A DNA stretch of 64,000 nt from Chitinophaga tropicalis (GCF_009758205.1 NZ_WRXN01000009.1:1-64000), one strand, 5' to 3'; positions 26,783-36,045 are shown, numbered from the stretch's first letter. Notes: generated by a model from the sequence alone, not told the origin. Program-made: numbers and translations.

Positions 26783-27031
26783 TTATTTCTTACCGTAACG
26801 TTTGTTGAATTTGTCGATACGACCTGCTGTATCCACCAACACGTTCTTACCAGTGTAGAAAGGGTGAGAAGTATTGGAAATTTCCAGCTTGATTAACGGA
26901 TACTCATTACCATCTTCCCACTTCAGGGTTTCTTTGGAAGGAGCGGTAGAACGGCTTAAGAAAGTATGTCCGTTAGACATATCTTTGAATATTACAAATC
27001 TGTAATTTTCCGGATGGATTCCCTGTTTCAT
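26783..27031 (-). CDS. rpmE2: 50S ribosomal protein L31 type B
   Basis: This 82-aa ribosomal protein has the type B pattern (MKQGIHPENYRFVIFKDM, then SHPFYTGKNVLVDTAGRIDKF) and no cysteines, so it is the zinc-independent form. It has a leader of about 100 nt with a likely RNA structure upstream, which suggests control at the RNA level. Confidence 0.95.
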   Translation of the reverse strand: MKQGIHPENYRFVIFKDMSNGHTFLSRSTAPSKETLKWEDGNEYPLIKLEISNTSHPFYTGKNVLVDTAGRIDKFNKRYGKK

Positions 27032-27056
27032 CTGAATATTAATTTTCTTTTTGTTA

Positions 27057-27111
27057 CCAGATGCAACCCTGCATATTCATTCCTCTTGTGCATGATGAAT
27101 GCCATGCCTGG
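27057..27111 (-). promoter_or_regulatory. Structured leader upstream of rpmE
   Basis: On the minus strand CCAG (27111-27108) can close with CTGG (27060-27057). Inside, GCATTCAT (27102-27095) can pair with ATGAATatGC (27080-27071). This gives a two-level hairpin ending about 25 nt before the L31 ATG. It could be an autoregulatory ribosomal-protein leader; the assignment is inference. Confidence 0.45.
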
Positions 27112-27140
27112 TTTCATACCAATATATTTAATACAGGCTG

Positions 27141-27148
27141 CAAAGGTA
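27141..27148 (-). promoter_or_regulatory. rpmE promoter -7 element
   Basis: TACCTTTG on the minus strand matches TAnnTTTG, with TTG 17 nt upstream. It predicts a leader of about 100 nt. Confidence 0.55.
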
Positions 27149-27190
27149 AGAATTAATTTCTAAACCAACGCCTGTATCTTAAAATATTTT

Positions 27191-27682
27191 TTAGCTCTTC
27201 ATATTTACGTACTGCAGGGGTATTCCCAGGTTAGCTTCCTTGGTTTTCTGGATAACTTCCTGCAAATCATCAATTTTCTTACCGGTCACACGTACAATAT
27301 CATCCATAATGGCAGCCTGTACCTTAATACCGGAGTCTTTTATGAGCTTCACGATCTTCTTGGCATCCTCCTGCTTAATACCATTCCTTACCGGGATCTC
27401 CTTTTTCACCACTTTTCCACTCTGGTAAGGTTCCTTGCTCAGATCATAGATATTGGCATCCAATCCCTGCCGCATAGTACGGCTGATCAGTACATCTATC
27501 ACCTGCGTCAGCTTCATGTCACTCTCTACCTCCACATTCAGGGCCAGGTCCTTTTTATTCAATTCCATATTCACATGTGAATCCTTGAAATCGAACCGGT
27601 TGGTAATTTCTTTTTTTACGGTATTCACCGCATTATCAAGTGTTTGTGTGTCCACTTTGCTAACAATATCAAAGGATGGCAT
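27191..27682 (-). CDS. YajQ family nucleotide-binding protein
   Basis: This 163-aa protein matches the YajQ family over its length (MPSFDIVSKVDTQTLDNAVN at the start, RVTGKKIDDLQEVI near the end), with two ferredoxin-like halves. Some homologues bind cyclic di-GMP or RNA; the role in this organism is unproven. It has its own -7 element (27711-27718). Confidence 0.92.
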   Translation of the reverse strand: MPSFDIVSKVDTQTLDNAVNTVKKEITNRFDFKDSHVNMELNKKDLALNVEVESDMKLTQVIDVLISRTMRQGLDANIYDLSKEPYQSGKVVKKEIPVRNGIKQEDAKKIVKLIKDSGIKVQAAIMDDIVRVTGKKIDDLQEVIQKTKEANLGIPLQYVNMKS

Positions 27683-27710
27683 GATCTGTTATTTTTTATG
27701 ATTAGGACAG

Positions 27711-27718
27711 CAAATTTA
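27711..27718 (-). promoter_or_regulatory. YajQ gene promoter -7 element
   Basis: TAAATTTG on the minus strand, 28 nt before the ATG. Confidence 0.55.
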
Positions 27719-27743
27719 GTGAATAGTACGGAGTAATAAAAAA

Positions 27744-27763
27744 CCCCGGGACCATACCCGGGG
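27744..27763 (-). terminator. Terminator of the sigma/GIN operon
   Basis: CCCCGGG (27744-27750) pairs with CCCGGGG (27757-27763); on the minus strand it is followed by TTTTTT. Confidence 0.85.
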
Positions 27764-27821
27764 TGGGTTGCCGCGATTGCTCCGGCAACAGGTCACTTTT
27801 ACAAGCGACCAACAACTAAAA

Positions 27822-28562
27822 TCAATCTATTTTGATCACCTTTGCCTGGCCAGATGAAGACTGGTTAATGCTGGGAGATCCTTTATAACGTACAGTTCCT
27901 GATCCGGAAACGCTGACAGCCAGCTTCTTCTCTGCATTTACGTCCAGCCTGCCGCTGCCGGAAATGTCAATATCCACATCGCTTGACTGCAGTTCCAGCG
28001 CCTCTACATGACCGGAACCGGAAATATCATAATCTACTGCTGCAATAGCCCCTTTCAGATTCAGACGGGTAGAACCGGATAACTCTACCTTCAGCTTGGA
28101 AGCATTGATGTCCAGGTCTACAATGGTACTGCCGCTGAAAGAAAAAGCCACATTGCCTCCTTTTAATGCTCCCTTACCATAGAATCCGCCGCTACCGCTT
28201 GAAGTCAGTCTCTCTACTTCATCCATGGTAACATAGATATTAATGCTCTTCGTTGGGCGGACATCATATCCTCTCTTTGTATGGATATCCAACGTATTAC
28301 CATTTACTTCTGTAACGATATAAGGCAGAATATTGTCATCCGCTTCTACTTTTATGTCATGTCCGCTACCCTGCTGTATATATACGTTATATGAGCCCGA
28401 CGTACTGATGCTTTTGAACGATCCTGCTGTACGTGCTTCCTGTTTAATATTCCCGTTTCCTTTTATTTTTTCATTAAAACCGGCCACTGTAAAGGCAGAG
28501 AATATGAACAAAGAAAGGGCTAATGATACCCCGAGGTACCAACTCATACGTTGTGTTTTCAT
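27822..28562 (-). CDS. Head-GIN domain (DUF2807) secreted protein
   Basis: This 246-aa protein has a signal peptide or N-terminal anchor (residues 11-28) followed by a DUF2807 head-GIN beta-solenoid: AGSFKSISTSGSYNVYIQQG, then regular turns of GSGxxxx such as TSSGSGGFYG and DISGSGRLDV. The domain is common in Bacteroidota surface or periplasmic proteins, with suggested adhesion-like roles and no known activity. It is the last gene of a four-gene operon led by an ECF sigma factor. Confidence 0.85.
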   Translation of the reverse strand: MKTQRMSWYLGVSLALSLFIFSAFTVAGFNEKIKGNGNIKQEARTAGSFKSISTSGSYNVYIQQGSGHDIKVEADDNILPYIVTEVNGNTLDIHTKRGYDVRPTKSINIYVTMDEVERLTSSGSGGFYGKGALKGGNVAFSFSGSTIVDLDINASKLKVELSGSTRLNLKGAIAAVDYDISGSGHVEALELQSSDVDIDISGSGRLDVNAEKKLAVSVSGSGTVRYKGSPSINQSSSGQAKVIKID

Positions 28563-28615
28563 AAAAGAGGATTTTGCTGTTAGTTTAAATAAGATATTTC
28601 TGATGGGTTTAAAAA

Positions 28616-29698
28616 TCAGTTACCGCCAAGGTTTACGTCACTGTACACACCACGTACATTGATCTCCGGCGACCGCTCATCGCCTCCGGTGGTAATGGCA
28701 GAATATGATAACGAAGAGTTCTTTTTGATATTGCTGACTGTCTTCATACTAAGCTCGCCCGTACGCACACTGCCATTTGTCAGCTGCACCCTGATCTGCA
28801 CCGGAAGACGCAATGGCACTCCCAACTTCACATCAGAATAGGTCAGGTCCATATCTGCACCCTTAAAACCGTTGGTCAATGTCTTTACAGAAAAATTCCC
28901 ATACGTCATCCGGGCACTGGCCGTTGTCTGTAATTCTGCAATACGAAAATCTGTATAGTTGCATCTGGCAGTTACAGATCCGGCTTTAGTAACATTGTAT
29001 TCATCATAATTGGCCGCTACTGATAAGCTACCAACTGTGCCTATTGTAAAATCACTGTAGTTAGATCTTATGGTAAGTGAAGTGATGGCATCACTTTTTA
29101 CATTGGAATAATTAGCTTTTATAGTCACAGATTCCGCCTTTCCTATCCATCCTTTATCACAGTAATTCATATTCAGCTCAAGCGGTTGCTGCGCTTCCTT
29201 TATATCATAGCTGCAATAGTTCATTTTGATCCAGGCAGGGAAAGAAAGCACATCTGTGATCACATCTCCGAAATTATTATCAAGCTCAAGCCCTTCCATT
29301 TTCTCAGGAACGAAAAGCTCATAATCAATATTCACATAGTCTTTTGAATTCTTCTTGCTGCCCCAGGAAAACCACCTGTTACCGGAAGACGTATTGTAAT
29401 TGGTGCGCAGCACTATATCATCTCCCGGTGTTTCTGCACCTATCTCTACCATTTTGGTGATAGCCTGCGCTTCTTCAACGCTCTTACCAAAGCCGGTAAT
29501 AACTATCACTGCTTTCACCTGGTTCTTCCTCCAGGTATGCACAACAACCTTACCATACTTGTTTGTTACGCTTAACTTTGTTGAGCTGCCTGCATTGAAC
29601 TCTTTTACGATAGTCTGCTTAAATTCACTATCTCCCTTTTTGCCGAAAGCCAGTATAGGAAACAACAATAATAACAGTATCTTAAATCTCTCTTTCAT
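28616..29698 (-). CDS. Secreted beta-solenoid protein (DUF4097-like)
   Basis: This 360-aa protein has a signal peptide (residues 1-19, ending FGKKG) and a repetitive body with NYSxxxI-type rungs (KANYSNVKSDAI, RSNYSDFTIGTV, AANYDEYNVTKA, RCNYTDFRIAEL), about 19-20 residues per turn. The pattern suggests a beta-solenoid like DUF4097 proteins. Its start overlaps the anti-sigma gene by 17 bp, which indicates coupling. It may be a target or partner of the sigma system. Function unknown. Confidence 0.75.
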   Translation of the reverse strand: MKERFKILLLLLFPILAFGKKGDSEFKQTIVKEFNAGSSTKLSVTNKYGKVVVHTWRKNQVKAVIVITGFGKSVEEAQAITKMVEIGAETPGDDIVLRTNYNTSSGNRWFSWGSKKNSKDYVNIDYELFVPEKMEGLELDNNFGDVITDVLSFPAWIKMNYCSYDIKEAQQPLELNMNYCDKGWIGKAESVTIKANYSNVKSDAITSLTIRSNYSDFTIGTVGSLSVAANYDEYNVTKAGSVTARCNYTDFRIAELQTTASARMTYGNFSVKTLTNGFKGADMDLTYSDVKLGVPLRLPVQIRVQLTNGSVRTGELSMKTVSNIKKNSSLSYSAITTGGDERSPEINVRGVYSDVNLGGN

Positions 29699-30233
29699 AT
29701 TCAGATTGCTTTTGTCTAACGGGCTGTTTGGTTCTCAGCTCGTCTAATATTTTGTCCAGTAGGTCAAGTTTTAGCTGGTAATAACGTACCATAGCTGCTT
29801 TGATGCGTTCATTACCCGGATTCTGTATCAGCTCAGCCTCCAGGAGCTGGTATGTATCATTACGCAGCTCAAGTTCTTTTCTTGCGGCACTATCCAGTCC
29901 CAATACAGAAGCAGGATAAACCCTGATAGCTTCCAGCCGCTGCTCTATCTGCGTAGTGTAATACATGCTGGCTTCCTGCAGCTCCGGTGATATGTTCTTC
30001 AATGACTGCGCCTTTTTCATTTGCAGGAATTGAATGATCATCACACTGTTCACTACCAATACCAGTATGGCTGCTGCTTTTAACCAGTGACGCCCCAGCA
30101 TCTGTATCACCTTGTTCTTTTTCGGTGGATGCAGCTCCTTTTCCAGCTGCGTCCACAGCCCCGGAGGGGGGCCTTCTTCTTCAAAGGCAGAACGGTGTTG
30201 CCTGATAAAATCTTCTAAACTCTTTTCCGGCAT
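29682..30233 (-). CDS. Putative anti-sigma factor, single-pass membrane protein
   Basis: This 183-aa protein has a cytosolic N-terminal part (about 1-48), one membrane helix (about 50-67, LKAAAILVLVVNSVMIIQFL) and a charged helical domain outside. It starts on the ATGA shared with the sigma gene stop. Position and topology are those of an anti-sigma factor, although it lacks a zinc-finger HxxxCxxC. The family is not recognised by name, so the role is inferred from context. Confidence 0.7.
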   Translation of the reverse strand: MPEKSLEDFIRQHRSAFEEEGPPPGLWTQLEKELHPPKKNKVIQMLGRHWLKAAAILVLVVNSVMIIQFLQMKKAQSLKNISPELQEASMYYTTQIEQRLEAIRVYPASVLGLDSAARKELELRNDTYQLLEAELIQNPGNERIKAAMVRYYQLKLDLLDKILDELRTKQPVRQKQSEYEREI

Positions 30234-30802
30234 CAGCGTATTGCATTTTTTTGTTTAACGATCTGTCTCACTTTGTCCTTTGCCCGCATATATTGTGTTT
30301 TAACTGTAGACTCTGAAATATCCAGCATTGCTGCTATCTCCTTGTGTGAATACTCCTCAAATATGTACAGGTTGAGCACAGTACGGTAACCATGCGGCAA
30401 CACATGTATCGCATCCCTGATAGCTGCCACCGTCCAGGCAAAACTGTCCTCATCCACGGCGCCATCCTCATCTCCCACATCTATATTATCCACTTCTTCA
30501 AAATATACTTTCTTTTTTCTCAGGTGGCTCAGACAATGATTCACCACTATCCTCTTGATCCAGGCGGTAACACTGCCCGCATTCTCCAACCGTTCTATAT
30601 TCCTGAATACCTGCATAAACGCCTCCTGCAAAGTATCCTCCGCATCAGCCGTATTCCCTGTCATACGCAGGCAGATGTTGTACATTGCCGCAGAATAGGC
30701 GTTATACAGTTCACGGAATGCGTGCACATCTCCCTTTTTACACCGGGACACCAGGTGGTCTGTTATGGTTGTATTGTTCAAGTTGTTGGCTAATGCTTGC
30801 AT
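30233..30802 (-). CDS. ECF-type sigma-70 factor
   Basis: This 189-aa sigma factor shows region 2 (FRELYNAYSAAMYNICLRMTG, DAEDTLQEAFMQVFRNI) and region 4 with an HTH (GYRTVLNLYIFEEYSHKEIAAMLDISESTVKTQYMRAKDKVRQIV). There is an acidic linker between (EEVDNIDVGDEDGAVDEDS). It begins the operon with a putative anti-sigma factor and two secreted proteins. The target promoters cannot be read from the window. Confidence 0.93.
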   Translation of the reverse strand: MQALANNLNNTTITDHLVSRCKKGDVHAFRELYNAYSAAMYNICLRMTGNTADAEDTLQEAFMQVFRNIERLENAGSVTAWIKRIVVNHCLSHLRKKKVYFEEVDNIDVGDEDGAVDEDSFAWTVAAIRDAIHVLPHGYRTVLNLYIFEEYSHKEIAAMLDISESTVKTQYMRAKDKVRQIVKQKNAIR

Positions 30803-30912
30803 TATAAAGACATTATTTCAGGAAAAAGTTGCACAGAGAAAAACTTTTTTTGGGGCAAAGGCCTATCTGGCTATCTATACGACTGATTTACAAATAATTG
30901 AGAATTAAAAAA

Positions 30913-30941
30913 AGGACGCAACCTGAGAACAGGTCACGTCC
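30913..30941 (-). terminator. Terminator after TonB-type receptor
   Basis: GGACG pairs with CGTCC, with an inner CCTG/CAGG; a run of T follows on the minus strand. It separates the receptor from the sigma operon. Confidence 0.65.
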
Positions 30942-30979
30942 CTTCCATCCTTATATATACCTAAAAAATAGGTCATATA

Positions 30980-33442
30980 TCAGTTGCCGTCCTTCACACG
31001 GCTTTGTTCATCCTCCAGACCGGTCTTGCGGGTACGTGCTGCCTTGATGTTGGTGTTACCGAAACGGTAAGTGAAGGATAATCTTACCTGACGGCTTTCC
31101 CATTTACTGTTCACGGCAGTTGTACGTCCTGCATTCTCAAATGTGCCACGGAAACGCTGAACATTAAAGACGTCATTCACATTCAGTTTCAGACTGCCTT
31201 TTTTCTTCAGCACCTGTTTTGACACACCGAAGTCCATAGCATACATGGGCTTCATTCTGAATAAACCCTCTTCTGCGATCTGGGGAGACATATAGAAGAA
31301 GCTAAGCTCTGTTGTAATACCCTTGGGCAATGTAAATGTCTGCTGGGTACGTCCCATAAACCCGCCTCCGGAAACAGTCACTAACCGGTTATCAGCCATT
31401 GTCTGGAACCTGTTGTAGTAGCCGGAAAGGTAAGTAAAGCTGTTCCACCATTTAGTGATCTGAAAGGGAAAAGACACGTTCAGGTTCACCAGGTCTGATT
31501 TTGCTACGTTCAGGTATTTATAGCGCAGAATGGTAGTATCGCCTGTCACCGGGTCTTTATCAGCCTCTATTATCTGGGTGATCTTGTCTTTGGTATGCGT
31601 ATAGCCTACAGAGGTGGTGAGGAACTGCTTAAAAGTATGCGTCAGCTCTATACTGTTGGAGTAAGACGGCTTCAGGTAAGGATTGCCCGCAGCAATGGTA
31701 TACTTGTCCAGGTAGTACTCGAACGGATTCAGATCTTCATAGCTTGGTCTCTGTAAACGGCGGCTGTATGAAATTCCCAGTACATGATCTTTTGAAGCAT
31801 TGTAGCTTACAAATATGCTGGGAAACAGGTTAAAGTAAGTGGTATCTGTTACCTGATTCCTGGTCACCGAATTTCCTTTCACATTACTCTGCTCTCCACG
31901 CAGGCCCAGTTGCAGACCCAGCTTCTTATACTGCTTGTGGAAGTTGATATATGCAGCGTTGACATTCTCTTTGTAGATAAAATGATTAGATCTGTTCGTG
32001 TCATAGATCCAGTTGCTGTGACGCAGTGAATCATAACGCACATCACTGTTTGTCTCAACAAAGCTCAGTTTGAAACCTGCTTCCAACTTTGCCTGGTTAC
32101 GCAGCGGATGTACATAGTCTGCTTTCACGGTCTTAATATCGATAGTATTAGGCTGGTTGTTACGGATAGTATCTCCGCGCATATAATCCTTACCAATGGC
32201 ATCCCACATGGTTGAGTAGATCTGAATGTTGTTCCTGTCAACATTACGTGCATAGTCAAGGTCTACATTCAGCTCTTTCCCTGTAGTATCCAGTATGGCT
32301 TTATAGTTGATGTTATACGCGTACCTTTTCCAGTTACCGTTACTGACAGTCTTCGTTCTCAGGGTGGAATCCACTGATTCCCTGTCACCAATAAGGGTTA
32401 TAGAATTAGCTGGTCTTTCTTTTGGCATACGCGCTACGTCTGCCATTATACCTATAGTATGGTTCTTATTGATGAAATAATCCACACCTACTTTTGCACC
32501 CTGGTAATCGCTTTTCCAGGAACTGGTATTATGCTGGTCGTATATTGTGTAATTATCACCTATCATACCGGAACGGTACACGCCAAGGTTCTGGCGGTTT
32601 TCCCGGTGATTATAGTTATAGGAACCATACAGGTTGAACTTCTCATTCCTGTGGTTCAGGTTTAGCGCTCCGCTCCATTTGGGCGTCAGTCCATAGGCGC
32701 CTCCAATAGTAACACTACCGTTGGTACCTACTGTTCTGTTTTTCTTCAGTTTGATGTTGATGATCCCGGCGTTGCCCGCTGCGTCATATTTGGCGGAAGG
32801 ATTGGTAATCAGTTCTATCTGCTCAATATTACTACTGGGCATACTTTTTAGCAGCTGGGCAACATCCTGGGAACTCATATTGGTTAGCTTGCCATCTATC
32901 ATGATAACAACGCCGTTTTTTCCTTTCAGGGTAATATTATCGTCTTTATCTATTGAAATACCGGGCGATTTCTCCAGCACTTCCATAGCAGTACCACCGG
33001 CGCCTACTATACTGTTCTCAACGTTCACCACCATTTTATCTACCCTTTGTTCAATAAATGGCTTCTTGCCGGTCACATTTACTTCTTTCAGGCTCCTGGT
33101 ATCGGCAGCAAGTGTCAGCGCTGCCAGGTTAAGCGGGCCATTTCCCTTTACTTCAAAAGGTTTGCTGTAAGCTTTTGTCATGCTTACATAAGTGGCCGCT
33201 ACCAGGTATTTACCCTGTTTGATCTGTTCAAATTCATACTGACCATTAATATCAGCAATAGCTCCTTTTACCAGGGAGGAGTCCTGGGCTTTTAATAAAG
33301 TAACAGTGGCAAATTCCACAGGTTTATCACCTGCCTCTACCACTTTACCGGAAATTTTTACCGGGGGGGCGCTCTGCGCTTGGGTGCTTTCAACACCTAA
33401 AATCAGCATAAAGGAGGTCAACAATGTAGCAATAGTCTTCAT
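30980..33442 (-). CDS. TonB-dependent receptor-like outer-membrane protein (OMP_b-brl_3)
   Basis: This 820-aa protein has a signal peptide (about 1-22), a CarboxypepD_reg-like domain (about 28-110, KVVEAGDKPVEFATVTLL), a plug (about 120-230, GGTAMEVLEKSPGISIDKDDNITLKGKNGVVIMIDGK) and a large barrel of the OMP_b-brl_3 type (FPSIFVSYNASKDHVLGISYSRRLQRPSYEDLNPF). It has a Lys/Arg-rich C-terminal extension after the barrel. Substrate unknown. It lies upstream of the ECF operon and has its own terminator. Confidence 0.9.
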   Translation of the reverse strand: MKTIATLLTSFMLILGVESTQAQSAPPVKISGKVVEAGDKPVEFATVTLLKAQDSSLVKGAIADINGQYEFEQIKQGKYLVAATYVSMTKAYSKPFEVKGNGPLNLAALTLAADTRSLKEVNVTGKKPFIEQRVDKMVVNVENSIVGAGGTAMEVLEKSPGISIDKDDNITLKGKNGVVIMIDGKLTNMSSQDVAQLLKSMPSSNIEQIELITNPSAKYDAAGNAGIINIKLKKNRTVGTNGSVTIGGAYGLTPKWSGALNLNHRNEKFNLYGSYNYNHRENRQNLGVYRSGMIGDNYTIYDQHNTSSWKSDYQGAKVGVDYFINKNHTIGIMADVARMPKERPANSITLIGDRESVDSTLRTKTVSNGNWKRYAYNINYKAILDTTGKELNVDLDYARNVDRNNIQIYSTMWDAIGKDYMRGDTIRNNQPNTIDIKTVKADYVHPLRNQAKLEAGFKLSFVETNSDVRYDSLRHSNWIYDTNRSNHFIYKENVNAAYINFHKQYKKLGLQLGLRGEQSNVKGNSVTRNQVTDTTYFNLFPSIFVSYNASKDHVLGISYSRRLQRPSYEDLNPFEYYLDKYTIAAGNPYLKPSYSNSIELTHTFKQFLTTSVGYTHTKDKITQIIEADKDPVTGDTTILRYKYLNVAKSDLVNLNVSFPFQITKWWNSFTYLSGYYNRFQTMADNRLVTVSGGGFMGRTQQTFTLPKGITTELSFFYMSPQIAEEGLFRMKPMYAMDFGVSKQVLKKKGSLKLNVNDVFNVQRFRGTFENAGRTTAVNSKWESRQVRLSFTYRFGNTNIKAARTRKTGLEDEQSRVKDGN

Positions 33443-33658
33443 ATAAGGAGGATTTAAATTTATAATAATCTGTTTAAGAATCTCTAGTCAGCTAATAGAA
33501 CCTTTACTAATACAGAACCTTTCTTAAACAACTACAGTGTAAAGGTAGGTATTGTGCATTGCATAGTACATAGTTTTACATAAGCGGTCACCAGGTAGGG
33601 ATGATTGGTAAAAAGTTTATAGAAAGACGAGTGAGATATCTTTTTGTTGCAAAAAAAT

Positions 33659-33683
33659 AAGGCGCTGCCATGTGGCAGCGCCT
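33659..33683 (-). terminator. Terminator of the lgt-hemerythrin operon
   Basis: AAGGCGCTGCC pairs with GGCAGCGCCTT; T-rich sequence follows on the minus strand. Confidence 0.9.
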
Positions 33684-33706
33684 TAAACAGTTATATTATC
33701 AGCAAT

Positions 33707-34132
33707 TTATTTCCAGTGAATGTTGTCCAGTATTTCCGGAAGGTAGGACTGCAGTTTCTCAAAAAATTCCCTTTCCTCCTTCCTGATATGGTTTTCAAGA
33801 CTGTTGGCAAGCAGGTCCATAGCAGCTATCATATCTGTAGTGACGGTCAGGGCGCTGTACATGCGGGAAATATGCTGATGTTCCTGGATCAGTTCCCCTA
33901 TCAGCTGATCTATTTCGGGGTGACGGCCGGTACATATCTCGAAAAGATATTCCTCTTTCTGGATATGTGGCACCATCACTTCCTGGAATACTTTTACAAT
34001 GTATGCCAGTTTTGCTTCAGTTTCGAGGGGAAAGCCCTCAAAGGGAGCAGCATCTTTTTTCAGATAACGGCACACAAATAACAGTCGCTGGTGCTCTTTC
34101 GATAAGGGCACTAAAGTAGAATGACGTTGCAT
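33707..34132 (-). CDS. Hemerythrin HHE-type protein
   Basis: This 141-aa four-helix protein carries the diiron-type ligands: LSKEHQRLL, VPHIQKEEYLF, IQEHQHI and ENHIRKEEREFF. Such HHE proteins bind oxygen, NO or iron and serve in redox or stress responses. It starts 2 bp after the lgt-like stop, so the two are in one operon, although no functional link is obvious. Confidence 0.88.
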   Translation of the reverse strand: MQRHSTLVPLSKEHQRLLFVCRYLKKDAAPFEGFPLETEAKLAYIVKVFQEVMVPHIQKEEYLFEICTGRHPEIDQLIGELIQEHQHISRMYSALTVTTDMIAAMDLLANSLENHIRKEEREFFEKLQSYLPEILDNIHWK

Positions 34133-34134
34133 GA

Positions 34135-35433
34135 TCAGGATACTGGTTTAACCGCTTTTTGCAATTTACGGCAATACCAGATCCATACAGCCCCGCCTAT
34201 TACCATTAAAGAAGAGATGATCTCAGCCTGTGTGGGATGAAATCCGAAAATATCATATTTGGTGTTCACCCTGATCTTTTCAATGAAGAAACGTTCTACC
34301 CCGTTCAATACCAGGTAAATACCAAATATTGCGCCCGGTATGGTCACTTTTTTACGGATGCTCCATAATACGGCAAATAGTAAAAGGCAGGCAATGATCT
34401 CATATAACGGCGTAGGATAAACGGCTATGGGCAGTACATTACAGTACTTACCTCCACATCCTGCCATCTGTACTCCTTCATTGATCACGTTATGTGGATA
34501 ACCGTATGCAAACATCCAGTCCGGCAGGAAGCTCAATGCGCCGGGTTTGGCAAAAGGCGCATGTGGAATATGCTCAAGGCTTCCATACTGCCGGGCAAAG
34601 AACTGCTCACTGGCTTTCACTACTTCCTGGAACTTTGAAGGGTCTGCCAGCTGTACATGGCCACTGGCATCTGTTATATAACTGCTGTTATAGATGCCCC
34701 AGTCGCCATCTCCTGAAAAATGACATCCCATACGGCCCAGGCCATAGGCCAGCATCAACCCCGGAGCCGCACTGTCTATAAGATGCAGTACATTGATCTT
34801 TTTGCTGTTGGCATAATATATAATGACGATAGATGCGAGGATCAGGCCACCATAGAATGTCAATCCGCTGAAGGACAGCAACGCACCAATGGGGTCTTTC
34901 ACAAAATCGCCCCAGTTCTCCAGGTTATGGAATATCTTGGCCCCCAGCAAACCGGCAATAGCTGCCATTACTGTAAAGTCAGGCACACGCTGATGAGGCA
35001 TTATAGTAATAGTCTTCTCTTCCGGTTTGGCTGATGCCTGCTTTTTCCCGGACGCATATTTCAGGTATCCTAAAACACCACCCAGGATAAGACCGCCCAG
35101 TAAATTTCCCCTGCCGGACATGATATATGATTGCAGGTCCTGTGAAGCATCCGCCCACTCAAAGGCTATTCCCAGTATCTTGAAACCGAGAAGAAATCCA
35201 AGCAGGGCATGTCCGAATACTTCGGTCATTGTTACCGGCTTGCCTACAATCACCTTTTCCGGGATACCGATCAAAAGCCCCATCCTCTCTCTCCTTTTAA
35301 GCTCGCTCGTTAACACGTAAGCAGCCGCCAGGAAAGCGATAGCCACAAAAAAACCAAATGTCTGGAAAAGTTTAAAGAAAGGGATCTCTACTCCTAATAG
35401 GTCCTTGAATGCGTAATATAAATTAGGATACAT
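34135..35433 (-). CDS. lgt: Prolipoprotein diacylglyceryl transferase family protein
   Basis: This 432-aa multi-pass membrane protein is longer than usual Lgt (about 270-300 aa). Lgt motifs are present but altered: the HGG region reads LTFYGGL (Tyr for His), and the arginine motif reads YGLGRMGCHFSGDGDWG in place of GRxGNFxNxE. The C-terminal GIYLVLNGVERFFIEKIR segment is typical. A soluble Lys-rich loop lies near residues 130-145. It may be the housekeeping enzyme of this lineage or a divergent paralogue; no other copy is in the window. ATG 35433 is preferred over TTG 35439. Confidence 0.75.
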   Translation of the reverse strand: MYPNLYYAFKDLLGVEIPFFKLFQTFGFFVAIAFLAAAYVLTSELKRRERMGLLIGIPEKVIVGKPVTMTEVFGHALLGFLLGFKILGIAFEWADASQDLQSYIMSGRGNLLGGLILGGVLGYLKYASGKKQASAKPEEKTITIMPHQRVPDFTVMAAIAGLLGAKIFHNLENWGDFVKDPIGALLSFSGLTFYGGLILASIVIIYYANSKKINVLHLIDSAAPGLMLAYGLGRMGCHFSGDGDWGIYNSSYITDASGHVQLADPSKFQEVVKASEQFFARQYGSLEHIPHAPFAKPGALSFLPDWMFAYGYPHNVINEGVQMAGCGGKYCNVLPIAVYPTPLYEIIACLLLFAVLWSIRKKVTIPGAIFGIYLVLNGVERFFIEKIRVNTKYDIFGFHPTQAEIISSLMVIGGAVWIWYCRKLQKAVKPVS

Positions 35434-35631
35434 AGCCAAATAAAATTGGTGATCTGAATTTTCCTATGAACAAAGCCGAATTAGTCAAAAAGGAAAATCA
35501 AACCACCAAAGTAAGCTGTAAAAATTGCAAATTCCAAATCATAATTCCTTTTTCCACTTTATAATGCACAGATAATAATAAGGTAATAATATAAGTGCAG
35601 TAAAAAAAGGAATTATGATCAATATAACGTC

Positions 35632-36045
35632 TTAGCAATACTGTTCGAACGCATCCACCAGGTTAGCCGCAATCATCTGGGCAGGACGGCCCTCAATCAT
35701 GTGACGCTCAATAAAGTGAACCAGTTGTCCATCTTTAAACAACGCAATAGCAGGTGAAGACGGAGGATAAGGCAACAGGTGTGTACGGATCTGCTGTACT
35801 GCTGCCGTATCAAAACCTGCAAAGCTGGTAGTCAGCCTGTCCGGCTTCTTCTCACTGTGCGCTACGGCCATTAATACACCCGGACGGGCAGAACCTGCAG
35901 AACAACCACATACTGAATTGATCATCACCAGGGTAGTACCCTCTTTACTCAGAGTTTCATCTACCTTCTGAGGTGTCAGCAACTCTTCAAAACCATTGTC
36001 TGTTAATTCTGCCTTCATTGGCAGTACTAATTCTGCTGGATACAT
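35632..36045 (-). CDS. BrxA/BrxB family bacilliredoxin
   Basis: This 137-aa thioredoxin-fold protein has the CGC motif (Cys46-Gly-Cys48 in NSVCGCSAG) of YphP/YqiW bacilliredoxins, which remove bacillithiol from protein thiols. The C-terminal Cys is the last residue. It implies bacillithiol or a similar thiol in this organism; the biosynthesis genes are not in the window. A -7 element TAACTTTG lies upstream (36079-36086). Confidence 0.92.
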   Translation of the reverse strand: MYPAELVLPMKAELTDNGFEELLTPQKVDETLSKEGTTLVMINSVCGCSAGSARPGVLMAVAHSEKKPDRLTTSFAGFDTAAVQQIRTHLLPYPPSSPAIALFKDGQLVHFIERHMIEGRPAQMIAANLVDAFEQYC

